DNA of 18,005 bases from JABCPE02 sp963506915 (GCA_963506915.1 CAUORE010000032.1:1-18005); one strand, 5' to 3'. Shown: positions 1 to 8,127, numbered from the stretch's first letter. Made by a program: numbers and translations. Notes: generated by a model not told the origin, from the sequence alone.

Positions 1-360
1 CATTTTTCTATAAGTCTTTTTATTAGTTTTGATGATAATGACCTTGTCCTGCCCATCAACAGCCTGTTCGCTGGGACCATCTTTCAGTTCTTTGAATTTG
101 TTCAGATTTATTTTTTTAGTGAAAGCTTCCCAGTTTTTGGGCGTGTTTGGTAGCGAAATTTCCTTTGGGAGATCTTCGTTTTGTCCCATTAGAGGTTTTG
201 TATTAAATTCTTTTTTTAGAGAATTGAGGGTGTATTGGCTTGAATAAAGAGCCATTCCCCCAAATATATGGACTTCCACCTGCTGTATTTTCTCCTGTCC
301 GTGCAGGGAAATAGAAGTGAAAGCCAATGCAAAAAATAGTTTAAATAATAATTTTTTCAT
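1..360 (-). CDS. Small secreted protein, tandem copy A (partial, runs off left edge)
   Basis: Open frame on the minus strand from the ATG at 360 to the window edge: 120 codons without a stop, the C-terminus missing. The first 22 residues (MKKLLFKLFFALAFTSISLHGQ) form a signal peptide: two lysines, a hydrophobic stretch, and probable cleavage at HG|QE. The rest is hydrophilic and lysine-rich. It is a close paralogue of the next gene: by my count 103 of 120 residues match, and the first 29 are identical. The gap between the two genes is only 8 bases, so they are surely cotranscribed. I do not recognise a named family. The layout (NW..F...INL..F..L, then DGQDK.IIIKT....Y) resembles small periplasmic Bacteroidota proteins of unknown function; that link is from memory and weak. 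Real gene: confident. Function: unknown. Confidence 0.8.
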   Translation of the reverse strand, partial: MKKLLFKLFFALAFTSISLHGQEKIQQVEVHIFGGMALYSSQYTLNSLKKEFNTKPLMGQNEDLPKEISLPNTPKNWEAFTKKINLNKFKELKDGPSEQAVDGQDKVIIIKTNKKTYRKM

Positions 361-368
361 AAAATAGT

Positions 369-821
369 TTATTCGTAAATACTTTTCTTTCCAAATTCCT
401 TTGTGATGATTTGTAGTAAATCGTACCAAACTTCCCTGTCATGGTCGTTGCCGTAAGCATTCATTTTTCTATAAGTCTTCTTATCAGTTTTGATGATAAT
501 GACCTTGTCCTGCCCATCAGCAGCCTGTTCGCTAGGTCCATCTTTCAGTTTTTTGAATTTATCTAGATTTATTTTTTTAGTGAAAGCTTCCCAGTTTTCA
601 GTTGTGTTTGGTAGTGAAATTTCCTCTGGAAGATCTTTGTTTTGTCTCATTAGAAGTTTTTTGCTAAATTCTTTTTTTAAAGAATTGAGGGTGTATTGTC
701 TTGAATAAAGAGCTCTTCCTCCAAAACTACTAAATTCCACTTGTTGTATTTTCTCCTGTCCGTGCAGGGAAATAGAAGTGAAAGCCAATGCAAAAAATAG
801 TTTAAACAATAATTTTTTCAT
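369..821 (-). CDS. Small secreted protein, tandem copy B (unknown function)
   Basis: Complete 150-residue protein. A Sec signal peptide covers residues 1-21 (MKK, then a Leu/Phe-rich core, ending SLHG before QEK). The mature part is about 129 residues, charged, with no further membrane segment. It has no cysteine, so it is not a lipoprotein. Visible landmarks are NWEAF (about residue 75), DGQDKVIIIKT (about 102) and a C-terminal REVWYDLL helix. Its ATG overlaps the TGA stop of idi (ATGA at 818-821), so translation is probably coupled to idi and it uses the idi promoter. The following gene is a tandem copy. The product likely sits in the periplasm, but nothing in the sequence shows an activity. 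An inhibitor-like or small binding-domain role is possible but unsupported. Confidence 0.85.
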   Translation of the reverse strand: MKKLLFKLFFALAFTSISLHGQEKIQQVEFSSFGGRALYSRQYTLNSLKKEFSKKLLMRQNKDLPEEISLPNTTENWEAFTKKINLDKFKKLKDGPSEQAADGQDKVIIIKTDKKTYRKMNAYGNDHDREVWYDLLQIITKEFGKKSIYE

Positions 822-1330
822 GATAAATGCTGTTTGTATTCGTTGAGTATTATTTTAAACCATTCTGTGAAGTTTTCTGGTTTTTCTTTCATTTCTCTGT
901 CCAAATCCTCTGTGGAAATGTAGCGTACTTCCGAAACTTCCTCCGAATTTAGGCTAAAATCACCTTCAAAAAATCCAGTGAAAACATAGTCCAGCTCATG
1001 CTCCCAAAGCCCTTGCCCTACATCAGCTTTATAGATGAAATGAAATTTTTCCTCTATGTCAGCCGAAATCCCAAGTTCTTCCTGCATGCGCCTTAGAGCG
1101 GCCTCTTTATAGGATTCTCCCTCGCGTGGATGGGAGCAGACTGCATTAGTCCATAGATTGGGCGAATGGTATTTAGAACCAGCCCTTCTTTGCAGGAGCA
1201 TTTCTCCCTTTGCATTAAACAAAAAAACAGAAAAAGCACGATGCAGAACTCCCTTTTCGTGGGCTTCCTGCTTGTTCATTACGCCTAAAACTTCATCATT
1301 CGGAGTGATTAAAACTACTTTTTCTTCCAT
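818..1330 (-). CDS. idi: Isopentenyl-diphosphate Delta-isomerase, type I
   Basis: Interconverts isopentenyl and dimethylallyl diphosphate in cytosolic isoprenoid synthesis. The protein is a Nudix-fold enzyme of 170 residues from the start chosen here. Visible signatures: metal-ligand histidines H24 and H30 (AHEKGVLHRAF), the catalytic cysteine C65 in TNAVCSHP, the Nudix-like helix RRMQEELG (80-87), and the acidic catalytic site WEHELDY with E110 and E112. The frame can be extended to a TTG at 1357. I prefer the ATG at 1330 because a perfect TAAATTTG promoter element lies between them (1345-1352), so a message from it would not contain the TTG, and because MEEKVVLI is a typical family N-terminus. 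The stop overlaps the start of the downstream secreted-protein gene. Divergent from serA. Confidence 0.93.
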   Translation of the reverse strand: MEEKVVLITPNDEVLGVMNKQEAHEKGVLHRAFSVFLFNAKGEMLLQRRAGSKYHSPNLWTNAVCSHPREGESYKEAALRRMQEELGISADIEEKFHFIYKADVGQGLWEHELDYVFTGFFEGDFSLNSEEVSEVRYISTEDLDREMKEKPENFTEWFKIILNEYKQHLS

Positions 1331-1344
1331 TTGTTCAATAAGGG

Positions 1345-1352
1345 ACAAATTT
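1345..1352 (-). promoter_or_regulatory. Bacteroidota -7 promoter element for idi
   Basis: Minus-strand TAAATTTG is a perfect match to the Bacteroidota primary-sigma -7 consensus TAnnTTTG. It ends 14 bases upstream of the ATG at 1330, implying a leader of roughly 8 bases. No clean TTTG -33 box stands at the usual spacing. Confidence 0.55.
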
Positions 1353-1400
1353 AGCAATTTATTTTAGTCTTGAAATATCAAATATTTAAAATCAAATTTA

Positions 1401-1408
1401 TATCTTTG
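1401..1408 (+). promoter_or_regulatory. Bacteroidota -7 promoter element for serA
   Basis: TATCTTTG matches TAnnTTTG. It would give a leader of roughly 30 bases before the serA ATG at 1447. The -33 region is A/T-rich without a clear TTTG at the expected distance; the nearest TTG is at 1370-1372, too far away. Confidence 0.5.
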
Positions 1409-1446
1409 TGGGATAACTATTATTAGAATTTATTAAAACTATTATT

Positions 1447-2397
1447 ATGAAAGTATTAGCAAATGACGGCTTAGACCAGTCTGGAATTGATGGTTTGCAA
1501 AAAGCAGGTTTTGAGGTGATTACTGCCAAAGTTCCACAGGAAGAATTGATAAACTATATCAATGAAAACCAAGTGAGAACGCTTCTAGTGCGTAGTGCAA
1601 CCAAAGTAAGAAAGGATATCATAGATGCTTGTCCATCTCTGAAAATCATCGGTAGAGGAGGAGTAGGAATGGATAATATAGATGTGGAATATGCACGAGA
1701 AAAAGGTATCAATGTAATTAATACACCTGCGGCTTCGTCAGCATCTGTGGCAGAATTGGTTTTTGCTCATTTGTTTTCAGGATGTAGATTTTTAACAGAT
1801 TCTAACCGAAAAATGCCAGTAGAAGGTGATACTAAATTTGCAGAACTTAAAAAAGCTTATACAAAAGGCGTAGAGCTGAGAGGTAAAACTATCGGTATTA
1901 TTGGTTTTGGTAGAATTGGTCAGGAAGTAGCTAAAATGGCTTTAGGTCTAGGAATGAGAGTTTTAGCGGTGGATAATTTTGCTGAAAAAGTAAATTTAAA
2001 AGTAGAGTTTTTCAATGGACAGTCAGTAGATTTTGAAATCAAAACACAGTCTAAAGAAGAAGTTCTAAAAGAAGCAGATTTCGTTACGCTTCATGTTCCA
2101 GCTCAAAAAGAATTTGTTATTGGTCAGAAAGAATTTGATTTAATGAAAAATGGAGCGGCGCTAGTGAACTGTGCCAGAGGTGGAGTAGTAGATGAAGAAG
2201 CGCTTTTAAAAGCTTTAGATAGCGGTAAATTGGCTTTTGCAGGATTGGATGTATTCATCAATGAGCCTACACCAGCTAAGAGTATTCTATCTCACCCGAA
2301 AATTTCATTAACTCCTCATACAGGAGCTTCTACTAATGAGGCGCAGGATAGAATCGGTATTTCATTAGCAGAACAGATTATATCAATTTTAAAATAA
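1447..2397 (+). CDS. serA: D-3-phosphoglycerate dehydrogenase (2-hydroxyacid dehydrogenase family)
   Basis: Oxidises 3-phosphoglycerate to 3-phosphohydroxypyruvate with NAD, the first step of serine synthesis in the cytosol. The 316 residues show the D-isomer-specific 2-hydroxyacid dehydrogenase layout: GRGGVGMDNID (69-79) in the substrate domain, the NAD-binding glycines GFGRIG (153-158) with D176 at the end of the following strand for NAD choice, and the catalytic trio R244 (NCARGG), E273 (DVFINEP) and H291 (TPHTGAS). It ends right after the catalytic domain, so it is the short form without a regulatory ACT domain; allosteric serine inhibition through ACT is therefore not expected. It has its own -7 element and a strong terminator, so it looks monocistronic. 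Another hydroxyacid substrate cannot be excluded by sequence alone. Confidence 0.88.
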   Translation: MKVLANDGLDQSGIDGLQKAGFEVITAKVPQEELINYINENQVRTLLVRSATKVRKDIIDACPSLKIIGRGGVGMDNIDVEYAREKGINVINTPAASSASVAELVFAHLFSGCRFLTDSNRKMPVEGDTKFAELKKAYTKGVELRGKTIGIIGFGRIGQEVAKMALGLGMRVLAVDNFAEKVNLKVEFFNGQSVDFEIKTQSKEEVLKEADFVTLHVPAQKEFVIGQKEFDLMKNGAALVNCARGGVVDEEALLKALDSGKLAFAGLDVFINEPTPAKSILSHPKISLTPHTGASTNEAQDRIGISLAEQIISILK

Positions 2398-2421
2398 AAA
2401 TATAACTGCAATACTATCAGG

Positions 2422-2455
2422 GTCTTATCATTTTTGATAAGACTTTTGTTGTTTA
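2422..2455 (+). terminator. Rho-independent terminator of serA
   Basis: A perfect 9-bp stem, GTCTTATCA (2422-2430) and TGATAAGAC (2435-2443), with a TTTT loop, is followed by a T-rich tail (TTTTGTTGTTTA). It lies 25 bases after the serA stop. Confidence 0.8.
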
Positions 2456-2481
2456 TAAATGAATTTAATTTTGTAACTTTG
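2445..2481 (+). promoter_or_regulatory. Promoter of the glgA-like / DUF4270 / glmS run
   Basis: TAACTTTG at 2474-2481 is a perfect -7 element. TTTG at 2445-2448 or TTG at 2449-2451 may serve as the -33 box, with a 22-25 base spacer that is slightly long. Transcription would begin near 2488, about 10 bases before the first possible ATG at 2498. The -33 candidate overlaps the T-tail of the serA terminator. Confidence 0.55.
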
Positions 2482-2497
2482 CAGAACGAATTGACTT

Positions 2498-3292
2498 ATG
2501 TCAATAGAATTAAGCAGTATGTCAAATCAAAAAATTCTATATGTCACTACCGAGATGTTTCCTTATCAGGAGGGAACAAACATGTCTTCGGAGGTGAATA
2601 AGATGGCTCTGAAAATGCATCAGGAAGGAAATGATGTGAGGGTTTTTATGCCGAGATTTGGGCTGATTAGCGAAAGAAAATATCAGCTGCATGAGGTGAT
2701 CCGTCTTTCAGGGATGAATATTATTATAAATGATTTGGACCAGCCTTTGATAGTGAAGGTGGCGTCTTTGCCAGGGGAAAGGTTGCAGGTGTATTTTATA
2801 GATAATGATGAGTATTTCAAGAGAAAGTCTTACTATGTAGATGAAGAAGGAAAACCTTTCGAGGACAATGATGAGAGAGCAATTTTCTTTACAAGAGGAG
2901 TGATAGAAACTATCAAAAAACTGAACTGGGTGCCAGATGTGATACACCTTAATGGATGGATGTCTTCTTTTGTAGCGATATATTTGAAGAATTTTTACAA
3001 AACAGATTCTTATTTCCAAGATACTAAACTTGTTTTGTCTGTTTATAACGAGAAAAATTTTAGTTTAGGAAAGGAGATAGAAGAGAAGTTGAAATTCGAT
3101 GGAATAAGTGGTCTGAAAGCTGTTGAAAATCCTACGATACAAGATTTTGTTGTGGAAGGAATGGGCTTGGTAGATTTGGTCGTGAAAGGAGATAAAAAGC
3201 TGAATAAAACATTAGAAGAAGGCTTTAAAAACACAGAAACGCCTAAGATGGATGGTGGTAATGAGGAGGAAATATCACAAATTTATAAATAA
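2498..3292 (+). CDS. Glycogen/starch synthase N-terminal-domain protein, probably non-catalytic
   Basis: 264 residues resembling only the N-terminal Rossmann half of GT5 glycogen synthases: KILYVTTEMFPY (12-23), the EVNKMALKM helix, DVRVFMPRFG (47-55), and DVIHLNGWM (147-155). Full-length glycogen synthases run to about 480 residues and carry the C-terminal GT-B nucleotide-sugar domain, which is absent; the next gene starts 15 bases after the stop, so it was not simply split. The ADP-glucose-binding KxGGL motif is replaced by YQEGTN (23-28), and the usual HDWH site reads LNGWM. A working synthase is therefore unlikely. My recollection is that flavobacteria keep similar short proteins before a DUF4270 gene, which argues for a retained structural or regulatory role over a pseudogene. 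A second ATG at 2519 (MSNQKILYV) is an equally good start and fits my memory of relatives better. Confidence 0.8.
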   Translation: MSIELSSMSNQKILYVTTEMFPYQEGTNMSSEVNKMALKMHQEGNDVRVFMPRFGLISERKYQLHEVIRLSGMNIIINDLDQPLIVKVASLPGERLQVYFIDNDEYFKRKSYYVDEEGKPFEDNDERAIFFTRGVIETIKKLNWVPDVIHLNGWMSSFVAIYLKNFYKTDSYFQDTKLVLSVYNEKNFSLGKEIEEKLKFDGISGLKAVENPTIQDFVVEGMGLVDLVVKGDKKLNKTLEEGFKNTETPKMDGGNEEEISQIYK

Positions 3293-3307
3293 AACGAAAA
3301 AAAACAG

Positions 3308-4771
3308 ATGAATAAAATAAAGTCAATACTATCAGTTTTTCTTTTTGGAGGTTTGATGGTCAGCTGTAATTCTGATGCTGATGACCTAGGGAAAAATCTT
3401 TTTGATGGTAATTCAGTTACTGGAAATCAGGTTTCTTATGATTTGGTAGCTTACAATATAAATAATGGAGATGTTGTGAGAGCTGATTCTTATGCGTTGC
3501 AAAGAGCTACATTAGGTGCTTTCACTGAGGGGCAGTTTGGTATGCAGAAGTCAGCATATGTTACTCAAGTGAGATTGTCTAAATATGCTCCTGACTTTGG
3601 AACTAATCCAATAGTAGATTCTGTGGTTTTAGAAATTAAACCTCAATATGATGCTACAACCAAAGCGGTTACAACAACAAATGTAACCCATGAAGGACAG
3701 GCTGCAAAACAGACATTAACGAAATATGAAGCTGTTAAATATGGAAATCCAGCAGCAACAATGAATATTGATGTTCATGAAATTGCTACTGATTTGGGGG
3801 CTGTTGGGACGGAAAAATTGTCAAATAGCCCAGTTGCTACAAGTGGAGTTCCGTTAGGAACTAAGGCATTTTCAGGGAATGTTTATGCAGTCGGTATAAA
3901 TAAAACTTCTGATAATACAGCCCTTTTGACAAGAGAAGCAGGAGTAAGAATCCAATTAGATAAAAATTATTTTAGAGATAAAATAGCTAATAAAAGTGGA
4001 GCTACAGAGTTGAGCAACGAGAGTAATTTTATCAATTATTTTAAAGGACTTAAAATTTCAGTTCGAGAAAATGATGGTTACTTGATAAACTTTGCTCCTA
4101 ATGAAGTGACAATGACTATGTACTATACATCTGGAGGAAAATCAAATACTTTTAGTTTTGATTTAGGATCTTCTAATGTTCATTTTAGCAAGATATCATA
4201 TACTAGAAGTTCTACATTTAATACTGTAATGGCTAATATAAATAGTACTAATGGAGATCCTCTACTATATATGCAAGGGATGGGAGGTCCTGGAGCTGGA
4301 ATAAAATTGAATGAAGCTGGTATTAGCGATTTGAAAAGACTTTACAAAGAGCGTGGAGCAGCGATACTTTCAGCAAAAGTAAGATTGTATACAGACACTA
4401 ATACATGGAATAATTCTTATACTAAACCAGTTGGTTTCTTAGTAAGAAAACAAGGAGAAACAGATTTTATTACAGACCTAAAAACCATGTTGGGCAATAG
4501 TAATTATAGTTTAGTAAAAGCTTATTCTACTAATAGTAATCCTTCTTACTATGATATTGATATTACAAAAACCATCAAAGATATTGTAGAAAAAGAAGCA
4601 GAGGCTAAAGACTTGATTGTCAATATTGGAGAGTATCTTACTTCAAATGGGAATTTGGTAAGTGAAAATTATAATAATAATGTTAGCTCACCTTACAGAG
4701 CTGTGTTTGTAGGGACAAATACTACGAATAATAATAGACCAAAACTAATGGTAACATATGTTACTAAATAA
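3308..4771 (+). CDS. DUF4270 family lipoprotein
   Basis: 487 residues beginning with a lipoprotein signal: MNKIK, a hydrophobic core, and lipobox LMVSC with the lipidated cysteine at residue 20, followed by NSDADDLG. The long mature part is rich in Thr, Ser and Asn, alternates hydrophobic and polar residues as in beta-rich surface proteins, and has the features I associate with DUF4270 (PF14092): DSVVLEI near residue 105, RPKLMVTY close to the C-terminus. It is probably anchored to the outer membrane. Function is not known. It sits 15 bases after the glycogen-synthase-like gene and 14 bases before glmS, so all three should be cotranscribed. Family assignment is by recognition of the overall pattern and position, not by a search. 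Confidence 0.75.
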   Translation: MNKIKSILSVFLFGGLMVSCNSDADDLGKNLFDGNSVTGNQVSYDLVAYNINNGDVVRADSYALQRATLGAFTEGQFGMQKSAYVTQVRLSKYAPDFGTNPIVDSVVLEIKPQYDATTKAVTTTNVTHEGQAAKQTLTKYEAVKYGNPAATMNIDVHEIATDLGAVGTEKLSNSPVATSGVPLGTKAFSGNVYAVGINKTSDNTALLTREAGVRIQLDKNYFRDKIANKSGATELSNESNFINYFKGLKISVRENDGYLINFAPNEVTMTMYYTSGGKSNTFSFDLGSSNVHFSKISYTRSSTFNTVMANINSTNGDPLLYMQGMGGPGAGIKLNEAGISDLKRLYKERGAAILSAKVRLYTDTNTWNNSYTKPVGFLVRKQGETDFITDLKTMLGNSNYSLVKAYSTNSNPSYYDIDITKTIKDIVEKEAEAKDLIVNIGEYLTSNGNLVSENYNNNVSSPYRAVFVGTNTTNNNRPKLMVTYVTK

Positions 4772-4785
4772 ATTTAGACAAAGTT

Positions 4786-6636
4786 ATGTGCGGAATAGTA
4801 GGATATACAGGGCATAGATGTGCTTATGATATAGTAATCAATGGGCTAAAAAGATTAGAGTATCGAGGTTATGATAGTGCAGGGGTAATAGTAGAGGGAC
4901 AAAATAATGACTTTGAACTTAAGAAAACAAAAGGAAAAGTAGCCGATTTGGTTAGTATTTCTAAAGACTTAGAAGGTTCTGCTCATGTGGGTATGGGACA
5001 TACTCGATGGGCTACTCATGGGGTTCCTAGTGATAGAAACTCTCATCCGCATTTGTCTAATAATGGGAAAATAGCAATTATTCATAATGGAATTATAGAA
5101 AACTATGATACCATTAAGACTATGTTGATAGAGAAAGGATTTACTTTTGCTTCTGACACAGATACTGAAGTTTTAGTTAATCTGATTCAATATATAATGG
5201 ACACGCAGGGGGTGGATTTCCCTACTGCTGTGAGATATGCATTGAACGAAGTGTACGGAGCTTACGCTATCACTGTCATGCATAAAGACCATCCTGGACT
5301 ATTGGTTGTAGGGCGTTTAGGTTCGCCATTGGCTATAGGAATAGGAGAAAATGAATATTTTGTAGCTTCTGATGCTTCACCTTTCGTTGAGTTTACTAAA
5401 GAAGCTATCTATCTTGAAGATGGACACATGGCAACGATTTCTTTAGAAAAAGGAGTAGAAATCAGAGCTATTGTTGATAATTCAGTTGTTATACCTGAAG
5501 TTCAAGAATTAAAATTAAGTCTAGAACAGATAGAGAAAGGTGGATATGAGCATTTTATGCTTAAAGAGATTTTTGAACAGCCAAAATCTATCCATGATAC
5601 TATGAGAGGTCGTCTTTTAGTAGATGAAGGAATCATAAAGATGGCTGGAATTTGGGATTATTTGGATAAATTCACCAAAGCAGAAAGAATTATTATTGTA
5701 GCTTGTGGAACTTCTTGGCATGCGGGATTGATAGGGGAATATCTTATAGAAGAATTTGCTAGAATTCCAGTAGAAGTGGAGTATGCTTCAGAATTTAGAT
5801 ACAGAAATCCCATTATTACTAATAAGGATATAGTTATTGCAATTTCTCAGTCAGGTGAGACAGCAGATACTATGGCAGCTATTAAATTAGCAAAAGAAAG
5901 AGGAGCGTTTATTTTTGGAATTTGTAATGTTGTAGATTCTTCTATTTCTAGATTTTCAGATGCAGGAGCATATACACATGCAGGACCAGAGATAGGAGTA
6001 GCGTCTACAAAGGCTTTTACAGCTCAACTATCAATATTATCTTTGCTAGCGCTTAAGTTAGGAAAACATAATGGAAATCTTAGTAATGTAGATTTCATGA
6101 GTCTGATAACAGAACTAGATGCTATCCCTAAAAAGATAGAGGATGTACTAGAATCTACTCATGAATATGTTAAAAAAATGGCGAAAGATTTTGTAAGTGC
6201 TTCAAATTTCTTATATTTGGGGCGTGGTTATAATTTCCCTGCTGCATTAGAAGGAGCATTGAAGTTGAAAGAGATTTCTTATATCCATGCAGAAGGCTAT
6301 CCAGCAGCAGAAATGAAGCATGGACCTATTGCTTTGATTGATGAAAATATGCCAATAGTAATTATCGCTCCAAGAAAAGGACATTATGATAAAATTGTAA
6401 GTAATGTACAGGAGATTAAAGCGCGAAAAGGAAAAGTGATTTCTATTGTTAATAAAGGGGATGAGCAGGTTTCAGCAATCTCTGATTATGTGATAGAAAT
6501 ACCAGAAACATCAGAATGTTTTTCTCCAATAGTAGCATCTATACCTTTACAAATATTAGCTTATTATATAGCTGTTTATAGAGGAGTGAATGTAGATCAA
6601 CCAAGAAATTTGGCGAAATCTGTAACAGTAGAATAA
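4786..6636 (+). CDS. glmS: Glutamine--fructose-6-phosphate aminotransferase (isomerizing)
   Basis: Makes glucosamine-6-phosphate from fructose-6-phosphate and glutamine, the entry to UDP-GlcNAc, peptidoglycan and lipopolysaccharide. It has 616 residues, the family's usual size. The N-terminal class II glutamine amidotransferase domain begins MCGIVGY, so the nucleophile Cys2 becomes N-terminal after Met removal; GHTRWATHG and HNGIIENY follow. Two SIS domains carry ACGTSWHAG, SQSGETADT, GVASTKAFTAQ, the EMKHGPIALI active-site segment, and the C-terminal AKSVTVE with the sugar-binding lysine. The start is fixed by the catalytic cysteine. The gene follows DUF4270 by 14 bases and precedes gldK by 87. 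I see no glmS-ribozyme-like leader. Confidence 0.97.
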   Translation: MCGIVGYTGHRCAYDIVINGLKRLEYRGYDSAGVIVEGQNNDFELKKTKGKVADLVSISKDLEGSAHVGMGHTRWATHGVPSDRNSHPHLSNNGKIAIIHNGIIENYDTIKTMLIEKGFTFASDTDTEVLVNLIQYIMDTQGVDFPTAVRYALNEVYGAYAITVMHKDHPGLLVVGRLGSPLAIGIGENEYFVASDASPFVEFTKEAIYLEDGHMATISLEKGVEIRAIVDNSVVIPEVQELKLSLEQIEKGGYEHFMLKEIFEQPKSIHDTMRGRLLVDEGIIKMAGIWDYLDKFTKAERIIIVACGTSWHAGLIGEYLIEEFARIPVEVEYASEFRYRNPIITNKDIVIAISQSGETADTMAAIKLAKERGAFIFGICNVVDSSISRFSDAGAYTHAGPEIGVASTKAFTAQLSILSLLALKLGKHNGNLSNVDFMSLITELDAIPKKIEDVLESTHEYVKKMAKDFVSASNFLYLGRGYNFPAALEGALKLKEISYIHAEGYPAAEMKHGPIALIDENMPIVIIAPRKGHYDKIVSNVQEIKARKGKVISIVNKGDEQVSAISDYVIEIPETSECFSPIVASIPLQILAYYIAVYRGVNVDQPRNLAKSVTVE

Positions 6637-6723
6637 AAAATATGTAGAAAGGAAAATAATTTAAGAAAAAAATCGTTATCCTTTTTGAAAAATAAATAAA
6701 TTATAAAAAATAGATTTAATATA

Positions 6724-8127
6724 ATGAAAAGAATCGTTCTTTTAGTTTCCGCAGCTTTACTAACTGCGGCATGTTCCTCAGGAGGAAAAAAAGGGAATTC
6801 TGGAAGACCAGATACCAAGGGAGAATTGGTGTCTAGAGAAAGTTCAAAATCTTTTGTTGCAGCAAGACCGCATGGAATGGTAGCAATACCAGGAGGGTCT
6901 TTCGTTATGGGGCAGGCAGATCAGGACTTCACAATGACTCCAGAAAAAACTCCATTAAAGACAGTTACTGTTTCTTCATTTTTCATGGATGAAGCAGAGG
7001 TTACTAATGCTCAGTATAGATTGTTTATCAACTATGTAAGAGACTCTATTGCTAGAACTCTTTTAGCAGAGGCTGCAGGAGGAGGACAATCTTCTGGAGA
7101 TGGTAAAGGAGAAGGGCGTAATTATGCGTATTTGTCTCAAAAAGGAGATAAAGAGAATAAGTCTGGATACCAGCAGTTCTTGGAATCTCAAGGAGGGAGA
7201 AATGGTTATAATGAGGCGAAAAGATTGGATTGGTCAGTTCCATTAGATTGGAATGTTAATCAATATCCAGATGCTAAATATGCAGAGATTTTAGAGTCTA
7301 TGTATGTAGCGCCAGATAAGAGAGAAAATAACAAGAGAATTCTAGATGTTACTAAACTTCAGTATCGTTATGAGTGGGAAGACATCAAAGATGGATCTAA
7401 AGGACTTCGTTCAGAAAAGAAAACGAGTATAGCTGTTTATCCAGATACAACAGTATGGTTGAGAGATTTCAATTATGCTTATAATGAACCGCTATTTGAC
7501 CAATATTTTTGGCATATTGCATATAAAGATTATCCTGTAGTAGGGGTTACTTGGGATCAAGCAAGAGCATTTACTGACTATAAAACAAAAGCAAAAGCAG
7601 ATTCTAATGCAAGATCTAAAAAAAGAAGACATTCTCCTATGAAATTCAGGCTTCCAACTGAAGCAGAATGGGAATATGCAGCTCGTGGTGGCCTAGAAAA
7701 TGCAGCTTATCCTTGGGGAGGTCCTTATTTGATGGATGATAGAGCATGCTACTTAGCAAACTTCAAACCTAAGAGAGGTAACTATATAGAGGATGAGAAA
7801 AAAGGTACATATATGTATACAGCTCCTGTTAAAAAGTTCCCTAAAAACGGATATGGACTTTATGACATGGCAGGGAATGTAGCTGAATGGACAGAATCTC
7901 CTTATAACAACTCTACTTATCAGTTCTCTTCTACATTGAATCCTTACATCTCTAACAGAGCCTATGTAGATGTTAAGAAAACTGTAAGAGGTGGTTCTTG
8001 GAAAGACATAGGATACCTATTGATGGTTGGTTCTAGAGACTGGGAGCGTAAAGACTCTGCTAGAAGTTACATAGGATTTAGAACTGTTCAAGACATACCA
8101 GAAGGAGCGTCTAAAATAAGAAGATAA
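6724..8127 (+). CDS. gldK: Type IX secretion / gliding motility lipoprotein GldK
   Basis: GldK (PorK in Porphyromonas) is an outer-membrane-anchored periplasmic lipoprotein that forms a large ring with GldN as part of the type IX secretion machinery. The 467-residue protein starts MKRIVLLVSA and has lipobox LTAAC with the lipidated cysteine at residue 17. The mature part is the formylglycine-generating-enzyme-like (FGE-sulfatase) fold: IPGGSFVMG (55-63), DEAEVTNAQY, FRLPTEAEWEYAARGG, YGLYDMAGNVAEWTES, RGGSW and IGFRTV at the end. It heads gldL, gldM and gldN in the canonical order. The 87-base upstream gap contains a near-consensus TAGATTTA at 6711-6718 with TTTG at 6684, but it abuts the ATG; read-through from glmS is equally possible. 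Confidence 0.96.
   Translation: MKRIVLLVSAALLTAACSSGGKKGNSGRPDTKGELVSRESSKSFVAARPHGMVAIPGGSFVMGQADQDFTMTPEKTPLKTVTVSSFFMDEAEVTNAQYRLFINYVRDSIARTLLAEAAGGGQSSGDGKGEGRNYAYLSQKGDKENKSGYQQFLESQGGRNGYNEAKRLDWSVPLDWNVNQYPDAKYAEILESMYVAPDKRENNKRILDVTKLQYRYEWEDIKDGSKGLRSEKKTSIAVYPDTTVWLRDFNYAYNEPLFDQYFWHIAYKDYPVVGVTWDQARAFTDYKTKAKADSNARSKKRRHSPMKFRLPTEAEWEYAARGGLENAAYPWGGPYLMDDRACYLANFKPKRGNYIEDEKKGTYMYTAPVKKFPKNGYGLYDMAGNVAEWTESPYNNSTYQFSSTLNPYISNRAYVDVKKTVRGGSWKDIGYLLMVGSRDWERKDSARSYIGFRTVQDIPEGASKIRR

Larger units (their letters stand above)
1..821. repeat. Tandem gene duplication, direct repeat with 461-base period
   Basis: Bases 1-360 align without gaps to 462-821. I count 36 mismatches in 360, about 90% identity. 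Divergence is uneven: the 60 bases coding the signal peptide (301-360 against 762-821) differ at one site, while 241-300 differ at eleven. The left copy continues beyond the window, so the full extent of the repeat is not visible. Confidence 0.85.

Noticed and set aside
29..247. Plus-strand frame of 72 codons, and a near-identical one at 490-708
   Set aside because: Both are antisense shadows of the tandem secreted-protein genes. They look alike only because the DNA is duplicated; there is no start context, and the real frames have signal peptides.
1331..1357. N-terminal extension of idi from a TTG codon
   Set aside because: A perfect -7 promoter box lies within it, so the extension is probably not transcribed.
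6637..6723. Possible terminator or riboswitch between glmS and gldK
   Set aside because: The stretch is A-rich with no stable inverted repeat and no recognisable glmS ribozyme or riboswitch core.
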